A stretch of DNA of 64,000 bases. It comes from Rhytidiadelphus loreus (lineage: Eukaryota; Streptophyta; Bryopsida; Hypnales; Hylocomiaceae). This document shows positions 1 to 11,399 of this stretch, piece by piece; position 1 is the first letter of the stretch; every line of letters starts with the position of its first letter. The notes beneath the pieces are model-generated. The model did not search any database. It was not told where the DNA came from and saw only the letters and a program-made list of their open reading frames with translations. A program made the translations under genes and the position numbers. The stretch covers positions 32,530,760-32,594,759 of the forward strand of contig OX344762.1 in assembly GCA_947034895.1 (NCBI GenBank), in the 5' to 3' direction.

Positions 1-929
1 CCTTTTGTATTATTGGGCCAGAAAATGGCTGAAAATTCCACCTTGCACGTTGCCACCATGGAGTCTAAGGTGATGACATCAAATTTGCTAGCCGTTTCCA
101 CCAATTGGAGAAAGGTGTTGGAAATGATATATTAACTGTGTACCATCGTCCCATGTCCTCCGTTCATACTTAAAATAGGAATTTTGGAATGGCTGTATAC
201 GATCCGGACTTGTTCCGCATCCAGATAGGTAGTGGAGTCGGAGTGTTGGTCGTTGATGTGATGTCTTCTCTAATTTGGTGGGAATTTCAAACTTGGCACA
301 AATCTAGCCTCCTACTGCAAAATTAGCCCAAACTCTAGAAGGTGAATGCAATTACTTTTAAATCTTCTTGTTTAGCAATGTGTAAACTGTAGTGGCGTTG
401 TATGAAAACCGTTAGTGTGATTAGTGGCAATTGTTGGTAACTGGTAGCTCCTAGATTTTGAGTTCAAAGAGGGTGTTAGGAATGGAAAATTGGAGACCTC
501 GTTCTAAGGTTTCATCAATGATGCTCCACAACACACACAATGATGAAGGAGAGTAGATTCCCACCAGGTATGAGAGATTGTTGTGGGTGAGGTTCAATCT
601 AGGTAGAGTTGGAACTTGGGCTAGAGAGGCTCGCTGGCATGGAGGTGAAAGCATGAGAGGGTCTTATAAAGCTCAAATCATGGACTTCAGGTTCAAATTT
701 GATAGCTGCAAGACTGTTTCCAACAAACCCCAACTACAGGCGGTGTTGGTGAGACATGCATACCACAAGTATCAAGTGCTCTTGGATCCTGAAATTCACC
801 ATGAATACGTTACTTGCAATTGTAAAACTAATATCGCATATTTGAAGAAGAAGGTGGCAGTGCCTGTTTGGAAGTCATGATTTTCTGCTTATCTTTCACA
901 AAGTTTCTCTCCAGCTTTGCCACACAATC
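1..929. other. No supported gene
   Basis: Mixed-composition sequence. A 100-codon open frame on the plus strand (578-880) has no recognisable motif, neighbour or homologue within the window, so I do not call it. Confidence 0.4.
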
Positions 930-2090
930 CTAGGTCGACTCCAATTTGTCGTTGTTCGCATCAATGTCCTTGACAATCTGCCGTTGTTCTTTGCCTACGT
1001 GTGCCTTCTCCTCTACCTTCCCAGCTTTGGCAAGGTCTTTGCTTCTTTTCTGCAAGGCGTCCTTCATAGAATTAAGCCGCTCATCTTCTGTTTCCAACGC
1101 CAATTTATGGGCATCCATTTTCCTATAGGCGTCCATCAATTGACCAACACTATAAAAAAAAACCTGTTTTAGGTGACGGATTGACATCAAAAGGAACGGA
1201 TTTTAGATGACATCTGAGGTGACATCAAAAAAACAAATCCATGTTTTTATGTCAACAATGAGGTCCATTGATGTTATATTGGACATTTGGACATCCTTAT
1301 TGACATAAAAACATGAATTTGTTTTTTTCAATGTCACCTAAAATCCGTTCTTTTTGACATCAATAAATTTTGGTTTCTTATAGTGCAAGCTCATTTTCCA
1401 TACCACGGAGTTCAATGCACTTCTTTGTCACCTCCTTCAACAACTCATCCATTTTCTGCACGCCAGTGTCTCCACCTCCACGTACCATGTTGAAGCCCAG
1501 TGTGGTCAAGGAAATACTGGCAGCACTCGTTCATGATGCCCGCGAGCTGCTGCTTCAATGCTGGAGGGCCCAACTTCAGAGGGTTGTTGTGCGCATGGGT
1601 TTGACGCTCTTCTATCACCTTTGCAGCTACCGCAGCCCAATTCACCTTATTCTTGCGCCCATTGTCTTCGTGGTAGTAGATATATGCATGCAGAAACGTC
1701 TGGCTGAATGCTTTGTTGTCGGGAGAATCGCCATATACTCGTTGGTACATCCTCAAGTATAGTTCCCGGGCTTTACTGTCCCTACACTTATCCAACAAGA
1801 ACCTCGTCTTATTGGCACCCTCCCCACCAGGCCAATTGTGCTCATACACGTTGTTGGGAACCATGCTTTCCGTCACCTCTTTTGGCAAACACCCTTCTTT
1901 GCAGTCCTATAACCCTATGAAAGAACTCCGCGTCATAAACTGCCTTTTTTCTCCCTAACAAACACGGTGCCAACACAACTAGGTTCTCTCTCAACGTTGT
2001 TGGGATCCCTTCTAAATCAAAAGGCGCATCCCACGACAAGTCTATCAGAACTGCCTCTTTCAGAGGAGCTTTCAATTTCTAGGAGACTCT
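930..2090 (-). pseudogene. Decayed gene of unnamed family, split by a MITE
   Basis: Function unknown. Read from about 2,087 downwards, the protein contains LEGIPTTLRENLVVLAP and VYDAEFFHRVIGL, then a region with VNWAAVAAKVIEERQTHAHNN, then a charged coiled coil (MDAYRKMDAHKLALETEDER). The same blocks occur in the interrupted gene at 39,430-41,538 (LDGIPEALKQQLFLVAP, VYDEQFF, IDWVAKAIKRRN), so they are paralogues. The frame shifts near 1,885 and again near 1,500, and a 238-bp MITE sits inside the coiled-coil part. A possible acceptor (tctcctag) lies just upstream of the first block, so a 5' exon may be missing. Most likely a pseudogene of a transposon-associated family. Confidence 0.6.
1148..1385. 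mobile_element. CACTA-like foldback MITE, 3-bp TSD
   Basis: The ends are CACTATAAAAAAAAACC and, on the other strand, CACTATAAGAAACC. The element is flanked by a 3-bp duplication CAA (1145-1147 and 1386-1388). Long imperfect inverted arms fill it (ACGGATTTTAGATGACATC is mirrored by TGTCACCTAAAATCCGT). Terminal CACTA plus a 3-bp duplication fits the CACTA (EnSpm) superfamily. No coding capacity. It interrupts the coiled-coil part of the decayed gene around it. Confidence 0.8.
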
Positions 2091-3194
2091 CGTTCCTATG
2101 CTTTCAGAGCAGCTTTGCCTTTGATAAGACTTTTGGAACAAGTTCCTCTGTTGCCGCCAATCATGTTCGAAACAAACTACAAGAAAACAAAAAAAATGCA
2201 AGGCTGGAAGAGGAAACAAGTCGAGCGATGGAAACAAACTTTTCACAAAGGTGAACTACCTACAGAAGAAGGGTACAGTTTAGGGTTCAATGCTGGGGGC
2301 AGAGCGTTACACTGGCATTTAATGGGGCGTGTGTCCAAAGTATAATGGCAACGCACGCCAAAGCCGCTAGAAGTAATCTCACACACTCTGCAAGGATTCA
2401 CTATAAGAAACCTGTGTTTTCTGTGGTGTAATGAAGAAATGGGTCATGTTTTCATTGACATCAATGCATTACAAATTCTGAGCCTATGAGAGGCAAATTT
2501 TTGCTAATGTTAGAAAAGACATGGAGATGTTAGAGCAAAAACATATGGATGACACAAGGGACGTGTATGTTTTTTTGAACATCAAATAAAACATGGTGAC
2601 ATGACGTTTATTAGAACATCCCAAAAAACATGGAAGTGCCACGTCAACTAGGGTTTTTGGATTCACTTGGGTAAATTTTTATAAGTTATTGTAGGCTAAT
2701 GTAAAATGCTGACCGGATGTGGGAAAAATTGGGAAAGGGTAGCCATGTGGCATGCTTTGAAAAAGAAGGAAAATAGATGGATGTATACTATGGATGAAAA
2801 AAAAATCTCTTTATACAAGTAGGGCAGTAGGAAGTAAGACAAACCATATGGGATATGTAAAGTAAAATTTTCGTTCTAAATTGAATGTCTAAATAAAGAT
2901 GTATATGTTTAAAACAACCTTCAAATGTTGGAAATAACATGCAGATGTCAAAAAAAACGTCTTCATGTCTGAAACAACATCCACACATAATGTAGTCAAG
3001 TTTTCATTTGTGAATTATCCCATATCCTTTATCGTGGATGGACAACGAACTTCAGTATAAAAGAGACCTCTCCACCCCCCATTTTACTAAATGCCAATGA
3101 AATAATTACTTCACTTTGCCATTAAAAATTCTTTTGATGGTAGATAGTAAATTCTTGGTGAATTTGACAATTTCTTTTGGAATTTAAAAATAAT

Positions 3195-3410
3195 GATTAT
3201 TTCATATAATTAGATTATTTCATATAATTAGATTATTTCATATAATTAGATTATTTCATATAATTAGATTATTTCATATAATTAGATTATTTCATATAAT
3301 TAGATTATTTCATATAATTAGATTATTTCATATAATTAGATTATTTCATATAATTAGATTATTTCATATAATTAGATTATTTCATATAATTAGATTATTT
3401 CATATAATTA
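3195..3410. repeat. 12 perfect copies of an 18-bp repeat
   Basis: The unit GATTATTTCATATAATTA is repeated 12 times over 216 bp with no mismatch I can see. It lies inside the CACTA-like element, outside the nested TTAA element. Perfect identity implies very recent expansion or ongoing homogenisation. Confidence 0.97.
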
Positions 3411-3681
3411 ATGCCATTTGTGTTTTTCAATGAGCCACGTCATGTGCACTATTGTCATAATGATTTTTTTATTAATAAAAAAGGACATTGCCCGAACAAA
3501 AAAAGATGATGTGGCCGCCATGTGGCATCTACATGGCAAGCTTTTGGAGAGTGAAAACACAAGGTATCAACAACCGTTTTCATGGAACATGCAAACATTA
3601 GGGCACGTTATAGTAGATTTCAACCGTTTGTGGAAACACTGCCTACAACGGATTTTAGGTGACATCAGAGTTGACATACCT

Positions 3682-5137
3682 TTAACCCCTAAAGGACCAA
3701 GGCCTTTTTTCTGCCAGAAAACACTCGAAACTGCCATACCTATAGCAAGGAGTAAAAAAAATTGAAACATTGTTTTTTTCCATATCTAACCGTAAGATCT
3801 TACACCTAACTAGTATGAAAGTGTGTGGAAAGAATTTCAGAATTTTTGACCGCTCAGATTGCAAGATATCTGCGTTTAAAGTGGAAAAAACAAGTATTTC
3901 AGCACATTGCGGGACTAAAATTTTGACTTTGAACATTTTTAACTTAAAATTTTTGCACTAAGGTAAACCACCCTATGACAGGCCAACTGTCTAATGCAGA
4001 CATCTACATAACCCCTCATTACAGTCCATTTCAGATTTTTGCTTCTACAATTTAATTAGGTTGGTTAGTGGCCCACATTAGTGCATTAGGTGATTGTGAT
4101 AGAATTAGTAATGACTGTCATAGGACACTTACACATTGTGAGTGTAAACTCATCATAAAGAGTTGTTTTTTTATTCCTTTGTGTGATGGCCACATTAAAA
4201 ATTCTTGTGGTTGTGTTAGGAAATCTGAAGACTGCATTAGGTGGTAAGATGACCATCATGAAGACATATTTTATTGATTTCAGATAGTCTACAGACTGTT
4301 TTGGAAAAATACTTAAAAAATTCATAACAAATTCCTACTTTGTCCCAAAACTAAAATTTTAACTGCTTCTTTCATTTCTCAAAGTTGTCTCTGCTAGAAA
4401 AAAATCTGATTTTGTTTTGCTAATGGCAACATACCAAATCAGTCATTGTGCCTGTCATAGGCTGGTTTACCTTATAGAGTTTTGAGCTTTAAATCTTTAT
4501 AGTGGAGAATTGAGTTGAGAGTCTAGGTAAAAAAAAAAATTCAAAAAAAAATTAATTATCATTCTTAAAAAAATTATTAAGTAGAAGTGAGTATGAGATA
4601 GAAGGAAAATCTAAAATATTCATATATTTTAGATGGAATTAAAATGCACTAATTCCAATGGTGAGATTGTTCTAGCAAGTAAATCAGACCATGTAAAAAA
4701 GAAAAAATTGAAAAATTTGAAAAATTGCATTCAGAAATGAATCCTACAAGTTATTTTTTTCAAGAAGATGCTCTAACTGCCCGAAAAACAAGAATGTCCA
4801 TAACTTTCTCATAACATATCCAAATGAAATGAATCAAATCTTTCTAGATAGACAAAAAAATAATCTATGAGAAAAAATATTATTAGAAATAAAATTCAAA
4901 TTTTTGTCCATTTTTTTTGGTCTGCCCGAGCTGCCCGCCGTCCCCTTGTTTGAGCTTATTTGATCATAACTATTGTTCCCGGGCACCGATTTTGGAAAAA
5001 ATTATAATCCCACAAAGTTAATCAACTTTCCTACCTCCAAAAAAAATTTCAAAAAATTAGGAAAAAATTTCAGCCCGTAGGTACCTGCCCAAAAACGCAT
5101 TTGTCCCCCAAAGGGACAATGGTCCTTTAGGGGTTAA
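3682..5137. mobile_element. TTAA-type (piggyBac-like) non-autonomous element
   Basis: A TTAA tetranucleotide lies at both ends (3682-3685, 5134-5137). Inside it is a perfect 13-bp inverted repeat, CCCCTAAAGGACC / GGTCCTTTAGGGG. TTAA duplication and termini starting with C-runs are the signature of piggyBac-type elements. There is no transposase. The internal block around 3,780-3,900 (CCATATCTAACCGTAAGATC) recurs at about 47.4 and 54.6 kb, defining a family in this window. Confidence 0.8.
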
Positions 5138-5202
5138 TTGAAAAAAACTTACTTTCATGTCTTTAAAAACACCATAGAAAACATAGGTTTCTTCTAGTGA
5201 TT

Positions 5203-6150
5203 ACTTGTAATGCCAATGAAGGACTGATTGATGACATGTTAATCATGATTGAGAACAGACGCTATGGATATAGGAATTAAGAACTAATATTTTACAATTG
5301 GGTGAAAAAAATATAGTACAATTTGGAGAAAAAAATATAGTGTAATTTATTGAAGAAAATATAGTACAATTTGGTGAAAAAAATATAGTGTACTTTACTA
5401 ACTTTAGTGCAAAAAAATTAGTACAATTGGATCAAATAGGTAGTCTAGTCCTTTTTCATTAGTACTTCAAGTCATGTTAAGATTTGTATTTTTTTATTCA
5501 CCATAAAGGAAAAAATATAGTACAATTTAGGTCGACTTTAATCTTGCAATTATTGGGAGTTTTGAATTTGAAATTCTAAAGACATTTGGTAAAAAAAGTG
5601 CTGCCGGACGATTCCATGGTTGGATTTATTAAAAAGAGAAATGAATTTAAAGATTTCAAGCTTGGAGTCTAAAATATGCATTTTGAAGCAATTTTGAGCC
5701 CCCTAATATTACAAAGTTTGAATGAATAAGATACTTCTACACTATCTTACGAAATGAAGTTGAAGCAAAAGTGCAAAACTATTGTGTAAATATAAAAAGT
5801 ATAGTGCAGCCAATGATATTGTGTAAAATATACTAGTATGAATATAGGAAAAAATATATAGTGTGAACATTGAGATACTATAAAATATGGTGTTTCCCTA
5901 TTGATATACGGTAGTGTAAAAGAAACTATGCCTATTGACGAGGTGTAATTTCACTATTGAGCAATGTTGATGGCACTATATTGAAAAAACAATGATTACA
6001 TTGGAAGGTGGATTTATGAGAGAAAAGGCCCCATTGGAAATCATTTGTGTCCTTGTTTGCCTCAATGATCTGCATGTAATGGTGATTTGAGGTCCAGAGC
6101 AAGTGATTTGAGACCCATTGCAAGTAAGTCATTTATTGTTGGCCACATTT
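5203..6150. other. AT-rich spacer with imperfect short repeats
   Basis: No gene seen. Around 5,285-5,400 there are about four imperfect copies of a roughly 30-bp unit containing ATATAGTACAATTTGG followed by an A-run. Confidence 0.5.
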
Positions 6151-6326
6151 CAATTTCATGATCACCATCCACAGACTCAAGACACACAATGGAGCACCTT
6201 GTTTTAACTTATCCATTCTAGCTTTGTTTCTCTGTCTTCCTTCTTCTTATTCTAGTTTTGGCTTATCACCAACTACTGCAGAGTCCTCAACGTATTCAGT
6301 CACAAGTAGTTCTACGTGTACACAAC

Positions 6327-6482
6327 ATGGGGAGACAACCTAATCGTGCTTGCGTTGCCAACAGGAAGAACTTGCGGGATCGCGGGACCTCGCCCAAGAG
6401 TGTTCAGGACAAAATAGTTGATTCGGAATGGGAAACTCATAGCCCTAGCAGTTTCAGCGCAGGAGGAATAGTAGACGGTGAA
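6327..6482 (+). pseudogene. 5' part of gene interrupted by the giant hAT element
   Basis: Starts at ATG 6327 (MGRQPNRACVANRKNLRDRG...) and is open to the element junction. The frame ends GAC GGT GAA, whose last eight bases are the target duplication. It continues in the same frame at 39,438 (TTC CAA AAG CCA...) on the far side of the 33-kb insertion. The N-terminus is basic and of unknown function. An open frame also extends upstream to about 6,258 without an ATG. Continuity of frame through the junction is the main evidence that this is one gene. Confidence 0.65.
6475..6482. repeat. Left target-site duplication of giant hAT element
   Basis: ACGGTGAA, identical in 8 of 8 positions to 39,430-39,437. 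Eight base pairs is the standard hAT duplication length. Confidence 0.85.
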
Positions 6483-6659
6483 CAAGGTTGTCTTGTCTGA
6501 CAGAATTTCGAGTTTTTGTGTCTAATAGACGTCGCATGTCGCATGTCGAATTGTCGAGTTGTCGGGTAAGGGCGGTTTTTGTTGTCGTGTACGGATTTCG
6601 GATTTCAAATTTTTTTACCCCTTGGTAAAACGGACTGTCCTACGTGGCTGTGACGTGGC

Positions 6660-7012
6660 GTGCTTCCTGAGGGGCGACCACGGGTAGGGGCGACCGCGGG
6701 TAGGGGGGCGACCACGGGTAGGGGCGACCACGAGTAGGGGGCGACCACGGGTAGGGGGGCGACCACGGGTAGGGGCGACCACGAGTAGGGGGCGACCACG
6801 GGTAGGGGGCGACCACGGGTAGGGGCGACCACGGGTAGGGGGGCGACCATGGGTAGGGGGCGACCACGGGTAGGGCGACCTCGGGTCCAAAATCCTGGGC
6901 GACTGCGGGTCCGAATCCAGGGCGACCGCAGGTCTGAAATCCAGAGCGACTGCGGGTCCGAAATCCAGGGCGACTGCGGGTCCGAAATCCAGGGCGACCG
7001 CGGGTCCTACTT
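6660..7012 (+). repeat. Left subterminal CpG-rich motif array (array 1)
   Basis: About 20 copies of GGCGACC(A/G)CGGGT and variants at 13-16-bp spacing, G+C-rich in an AT-rich setting. It begins about 180 bp inside the left hAT terminus and points inward. hAT transposases with BED fingers bind subterminal repeats, so this may be the left binding array. Confidence 0.85.
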
Positions 7013-7540
7013 CATGGGCTACAAGTCTGGGGTCCCCACAACATTTTTTTTCCAATATTTATTCTTCAACCAACACATTCCACGGCAAATCGGCAATATA
7101 TAAGCATTGAATTATATGCTCGGTACGTACCAAAGCAAATGAACATGCATTATGTAATGATATATCATGGGACAATCAATTCATAAGCCTAAAACATAAT
7201 AATTATAAAAACCTTGGACAATAATCATATTAATTTAAATGGAACTGCGTACATACATAGGGATGATCTTCATAATTGAGTACCAAGACCACTCCTGTAA
7301 GTCCTGTTTGAAATTGCACACTTATTTGCAAAAAATACGAATACCTTCATTAATCATCATCGTCAACACCAAAGTACCTTTTACAATCTTCCTGACTTTG
7401 TGAAGCCAAGTGATGGACTACACAAAATTCAAAATCTACCTATTTCATTACAAGCTTTGGCAACAAATCTTCACTACAAGGCATTGATGTTAAATCCTTA
7501 TAGTACTATTTGAAGGCCTCCACATCTATAATGCAACACA
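7013..7540. other. 3' flank of the transposase gene
   Basis: AT-rich, no gene. It should hold the 3' untranslated region of the minus-strand transposase. Confidence 0.4.
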
Positions 7541-10500
7541 TTACATTGTGAAGGTAGAATCGCTTTCCGCTTCATCTGCATTGGGGTCGGTGTCTTCATG
7601 TGGCCCACTACTGTCACTAGCTCCTGAGACCTTGTTTTCATCATCCTCTCTGCTTGTAGGTTGAAGGATCACCTCACGTTCCACCTCAGAGTTCAAATTT
7701 CGCACTTGCGTTTCTAAACCACCAACAACTTCGGCTAGCACTAATCGCTTTGTCAGCCTCGATGCATCAGTGGTTCCATTGATAGTAGGGCCTGTCGGTC
7801 GCTCAAGCACCTGCTGCCCAACATGTTGACGCTCTGCTTTCGCTGCTGCGCTTGATGGCCAAGGATTACGAGTGGAATTTCGTTCTCCAATGACAAATGG
7901 ATGGATCGCATGGTTTTGACGCTTGGGGTTCCGTGTCAGTCTGTTTTGCGTCTTGCGGGTTTGTTTATTTCCTGATTTGGAGTGTTCACGCGATCGCCTG
8001 GATGATTCTCCAGGGCCTGACATCAACGAGGCCGGAGTAGGTTGTGGAGCTGAGCCATGCACTCCTTCATCAACGATTTGTCGTAGATCATTATGTGTCG
8101 GCGACCTTATTAGAGGAGTTGGTACTATCCTCGATGTTGTGGCAATGTCTACACTTGCAGGGCGATTGGACCCACGGGTACGGGTCTCATTGAATATCAC
8201 TTGCAATGGCGCATCTGAATCGTACACCCTAGTTTCTGTTGCAGTGTTGTTGGACGGTGCTAAACTTGGACGAACTGCAGGTACCTCTTCAATATGCGAC
8301 ACCTCTTCTTGCCTTTCACCCTGTACATTAACTTGTGCACCACTTCGGAGGTTCATTGGCATACTAGGCGGCAGACATGTGGCAATTGGAGACCTTACAA
8401 GCTCCACTTCATTTGCCACTGGAATATCTGCACCGTCATTGTTGTCATCAGGAGTTCTTTCCCTCGTTGGGTTTGCATTGATTACCGGAAATGCATCCCA
8501 AGCCGACACATGAGGGGCTTCGTCTCTGCGGTGGTGCGACGCCTCTGGAGAGCTCAGTCCATCATCATCACCCACGAAAGTGTTATGGTATCGTCCTCGT
8601 GGAGGACTACCTACACGGGGTACCATACCAGCCCACCTATTTCCACGGAGGCGTTCTTCTACTACCACACGTCTCTGTTCTTCTCTCAAATCTCTAAACC
8701 TAACTTCATCTTCGTCCCCCGAAGAATATGGTTCCTCATTCTCTTCATCTGTATCTTCATCTACAAGGTACTTTTCGTAGAATAGTGCTGGATTGTGTCC
8801 TTGTTTTTCACGTTCCAATTTGTTGTTGGTGTAGATATACACCAACATCTCAGCCTTCTTTGTGGCTAGGCGATTACGCACTTTATCGTGTACAAACGAA
8901 TACATGCTCCAGTTTCTTTCACAAGATGATGCTGAGCATGTCAGAGACAAAACTCTCCTTGCTATTTTTGGAAGAGCGTTCCCACCCACACGATTCCACC
9001 ATTGATGAGGCAACAAGTTACATCGAGTAACATCTGGAGCCTCTTGTAATGGATCAAAGGGACCCGACTTCTCTTCAAATTCTGTCAACTCAGCAATTGC
9101 TTCATCTTCATCCACATTCAATGGTCCGCTCAATTTTCTGATGACTCGATTCAATGCCCGCTTTGCCTCTCCATTGTTATGAAGCTCTTCCACATCTGTC
9201 AAATACGGGTTCAACAATGCCCCTGCATAATGGAGGTCCGTGCGCATCAACTTCCAACGAGCATCAAATTGTTTTAGGAACTTCGTCGCGGTCTGCTCAT
9301 CAAGAAAGAACGGAGCCTCCTTTAAAGTGCACACGTGCTGACGAAGGCTACTCATTATTATCCAAGCTTTCGGCATCGCCAGTATTTTGCCATCGAACTG
9401 GCGCAGAGCAAGAATCACTAGAAGAACCATGTGCTGGAAATTACCGCATTCCACCCAAAACACTTCCGAAACTATGTCCTCTCGCGCTTTACGGGCCCGC
9501 TCTCTTGTAATGAGTCCGTTTGTTCTGTTGACCAAACTATTCTCAAATGGCATATACGTCTTGTCCCCCACCACGAATTGAAGCGCTTGTTTGCACTCTA
9601 CCAAACGGTCTATCATGAGAAAATGCACTGCGAAGCGTGTGGCCGCGGGAAGTCTCAATGACTTCTTTGGCGAGTACTTACGGAAAAGACCCAAAGTCAA
9701 GTGGTATTTCTTTATAAACTTCACAATTGCCCTGGCCTTATCCACTAGATCTTTGATCCTTTTTTCCTTTCCCCAGTCTTCCAAAAGTAAGTCCAATATA
9801 TGTGCGGCACATCCTTGCGTATACATGTGGGGATACCTTGCTTGCAACTCGCGCATTGACCCTGTCATTACGGAAGCATTGTCTGTACACAATTGGACAA
9901 TATTTCCTAGTCCCACCTGCTCTATGTAGGTAGCCATTGTATTCACCATATACGCCATGTCTTTCCTCTTTCCTGTGGTGTCAACCGATCCCAGGAAGAC
10001 ATCACCCGCAGGGCAAACGAGCATCATATTCAACAAGGGACGGTGATTTGTATCTGACCATCCATCTGAATAGATAGTGGCTCCATATTGGGTAATAGAA
10101 CTCTTTGTTCGACTACTGACCATTTTCGTAACAGCCTCCTTCTTCACATCAAGTAGTTTAGTGCGCACCGCATTGTACAATGGCGGGGAATATGGAAATC
10201 CACATGTCGAAGTTGCTTTCACAGCATTCACAAAGGCTGGGTGCCGCACCACATTGAATGCAATGTTAGCCTCATAAAAGAAAGAAGCCCATAGTCTGTC
10301 CAAGTTTTGCCTTTCATTGACCCGGAATGATTCATCCATGCTTTGTTGACGAGAAATCGAGGTTGAGCGCATCCTTCTCACCATCAAAGGAGTAGAATTC
10401 GTTGAATCTGGATTACGAGGCGGTGCATTAGGTGCTTCTGTCCTGTTGCTTGGGTCCACAGACCCTTCCACTGATGCATCCACAGTATACCCTGCAACGG

Positions 10501-10828
10501 ACTCAGCAACAACATCAACCTCAAGATCTACTCCATGCATCTCCTCCAAACTCATTTCTTTTGGTACAATCCCTTCACAGTTCCTGAATAATTCGAGGAC
10601 TACGGATGGAATACGTTTACAACGTTCCACTGTTGATGTACGGGGGTAACCAAAGTGACCAAATGCCCGCTTCCGCACGAAAACTTTGTTCCAACCACAA
10701 AAAATACAAGTCCTCGTATTTGCGGAACGAGCGGGGTTTGTTTCAATAACCAACCAGGGATCCCACTCCTTTGTGGCTCTTCGAGTATCATTTATGTTCG
10801 TCCTCCTCCCCGCTCCTCGGTTTGCCAT
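7541..10828 (-). CDS. hAT family transposase, open reading frame intact
   Basis: A 1,095-residue protein, cut-and-paste DNA transposase of the hAT superfamily, acting in the nucleus. The N-terminus has a BED-like zinc finger (CxxC at 41/44, H58, C70). A DUF659-type RNase H-like core follows, with YSDGWSD near 250 and LCTDNASVM near 320, where hAT enzymes carry the first two catalytic acidic residues. The hAT C-terminal dimerisation block comes later (SASSCERNWSMYSF, then VRNRLATKKAEMLVYIYTN), with the expected catalytic Glu in CER. About 360 residues of charged, low-complexity tail follow this block and are unusually long. The start ATG 10828 is the first in the frame. A TATA box lies about 220 bp upstream, with motif array 2 behind it. 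No stop or frameshift, so it may be active and is the obvious mobiliser of the 33-kb element. Confidence 0.93.
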   Translation of the reverse strand: MANRGAGRRTNINDTRRATKEWDPWLVIETNPARSANTRTCIFCGWNKVFVRKRAFGHFGYPRTSTVERCKRIPSVVLELFRNCEGIVPKEMSLEEMHGVDLEVDVVAESVAGYTVDASVEGSVDPSNRTEAPNAPPRNPDSTNSTPLMVRRMRSTSISRQQSMDESFRVNERQNLDRLWASFFYEANIAFNVVRHPAFVNAVKATSTCGFPYSPPLYNAVRTKLLDVKKEAVTKMVSSRTKSSITQYGATIYSDGWSDTNHRPLLNMMLVCPAGDVFLGSVDTTGKRKDMAYMVNTMATYIEQVGLGNIVQLCTDNASVMTGSMRELQARYPHMYTQGCAAHILDLLLEDWGKEKRIKDLVDKARAIVKFIKKYHLTLGLFRKYSPKKSLRLPAATRFAVHFLMIDRLVECKQALQFVVGDKTYMPFENSLVNRTNGLITRERARKAREDIVSEVFWVECGNFQHMVLLVILALRQFDGKILAMPKAWIIMSSLRQHVCTLKEAPFFLDEQTATKFLKQFDARWKLMRTDLHYAGALLNPYLTDVEELHNNGEAKRALNRVIRKLSGPLNVDEDEAIAELTEFEEKSGPFDPLQEAPDVTRCNLLPHQWWNRVGGNALPKIARRVLSLTCSASSCERNWSMYSFVHDKVRNRLATKKAEMLVYIYTNNKLEREKQGHNPALFYEKYLVDEDTDEENEEPYSSGDEDEVRFRDLREEQRRVVVEERLRGNRWAGMVPRVGSPPRGRYHNTFVGDDDGLSSPEASHHRRDEAPHVSAWDAFPVINANPTRERTPDDNNDGADIPVANEVELVRSPIATCLPPSMPMNLRSGAQVNVQGERQEEVSHIEEVPAVRPSLAPSNNTATETRVYDSDAPLQVIFNETRTRGSNRPASVDIATTSRIVPTPLIRSPTHNDLRQIVDEGVHGSAPQPTPASLMSGPGESSRRSREHSKSGNKQTRKTQNRLTRNPKRQNHAIHPFVIGERNSTRNPWPSSAAAKAERQHVGQQVLERPTGPTINGTTDASRLTKRLVLAEVVGGLETQVRNLNSEVEREVILQPTSREDDENKVSGASDSSGPHEDTDPNADEAESDSTFTM

Positions 10829-11048
10829 ATTGTTTATCTGATATGCGTTATTCCAAACCGAAACATATATGTACCCAAGTACTTCGGAAAAAAAAGTTAT
10901 GACAAAGCCACCGCTTCGAGTAGTTTTCTAACCACTCAAAGCAAGGTTGTTGTCCTCTGAAGAATATAACATTGCATGAAGCCTCTTGAGAAGATCCAAG
11001 CCATATGTTCATCAACAGAGCAATGGAAATCCAATGTTGTTCCTCTAC

Positions 11049-11055
11049 ATTTATA
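11049..11055 (-). promoter_or_regulatory. TATA box of the transposase gene
   Basis: TATAAAT on the minus strand (ACTATAAATGTAG context), between motif array 2 and the transposase ATG. Confidence 0.5.
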
Positions 11056-11118
11056 GTGCTTTTGGTCTTCCCTCCACATGCTCCAAGGATGGTTTTAGGG
11101 CGCCGCTACCAAACTGTA

Positions 11119-11385
11119 TTACACCCGAGGTCGCCCTACCCGACCGCTGGTCCACCTCCAAGCATATGGAGGCGCGCACCTTTGCAGTAGTCGACTTCGG
11201 GTCACATGGTGCGAACGCGGGTCCAGCAGGCGACTTCTAGTCCGAAATAGGGCGAACGCGGGTCCAGGGAGGGCGACTTCGGGTCTTAGATGGGCGACTT
11301 CGGGTCCCACATGGGCGACTTCGGATTTCATGGGAGACTTCGAGTGCCATGGGCGACCTCGGGGGAAAGAAGGGCGACTTCATGT
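11119..11385 (+). repeat. CpG-rich motif array 2, upstream of transposase
   Basis: Roughly a dozen spaced copies of GGCGACTTCGGGT and GGCGAACGCGGGT, with one or two copies in the reverse direction at the left edge. It sits directly behind the transposase TATA box. Confidence 0.85.
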
Positions 11386-11399
11386 GCATAAAGATTAAC

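Larger units (their letters stand above)
2399..5199. mobile_element. Non-autonomous CACTA-like element, 2.8 kb
   Basis: The left end CACTATAAGAAACCTGTGTT pairs with the inverted right end CACTAGAAGAAACCTATGTT, and both ends continue to match beyond this. A 3-bp duplication ATT flanks it (2396-2398, 5200-5202). It encodes no transposase. Its interior is AT-rich and hosts a nested TTAA-type element (3682-5137) and a perfect 18-bp tandem array (3195-3410). It shares its terminal sequence with the MITE at 1148-1385 and the element end at 63,271. Confidence 0.75.

Noticed and set aside
578..880. 100-codon frame on the plus strand
   Set aside because: No motif, paralogue or regulatory context; length is compatible with chance.
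6605..7055. Open frames rich in RGRPTRGRP or PRSPHPKSP over the arrays
   Set aside because: They occur in several frames on both strands at every motif array and follow from a G+C-rich repeat without stops, not from coding.
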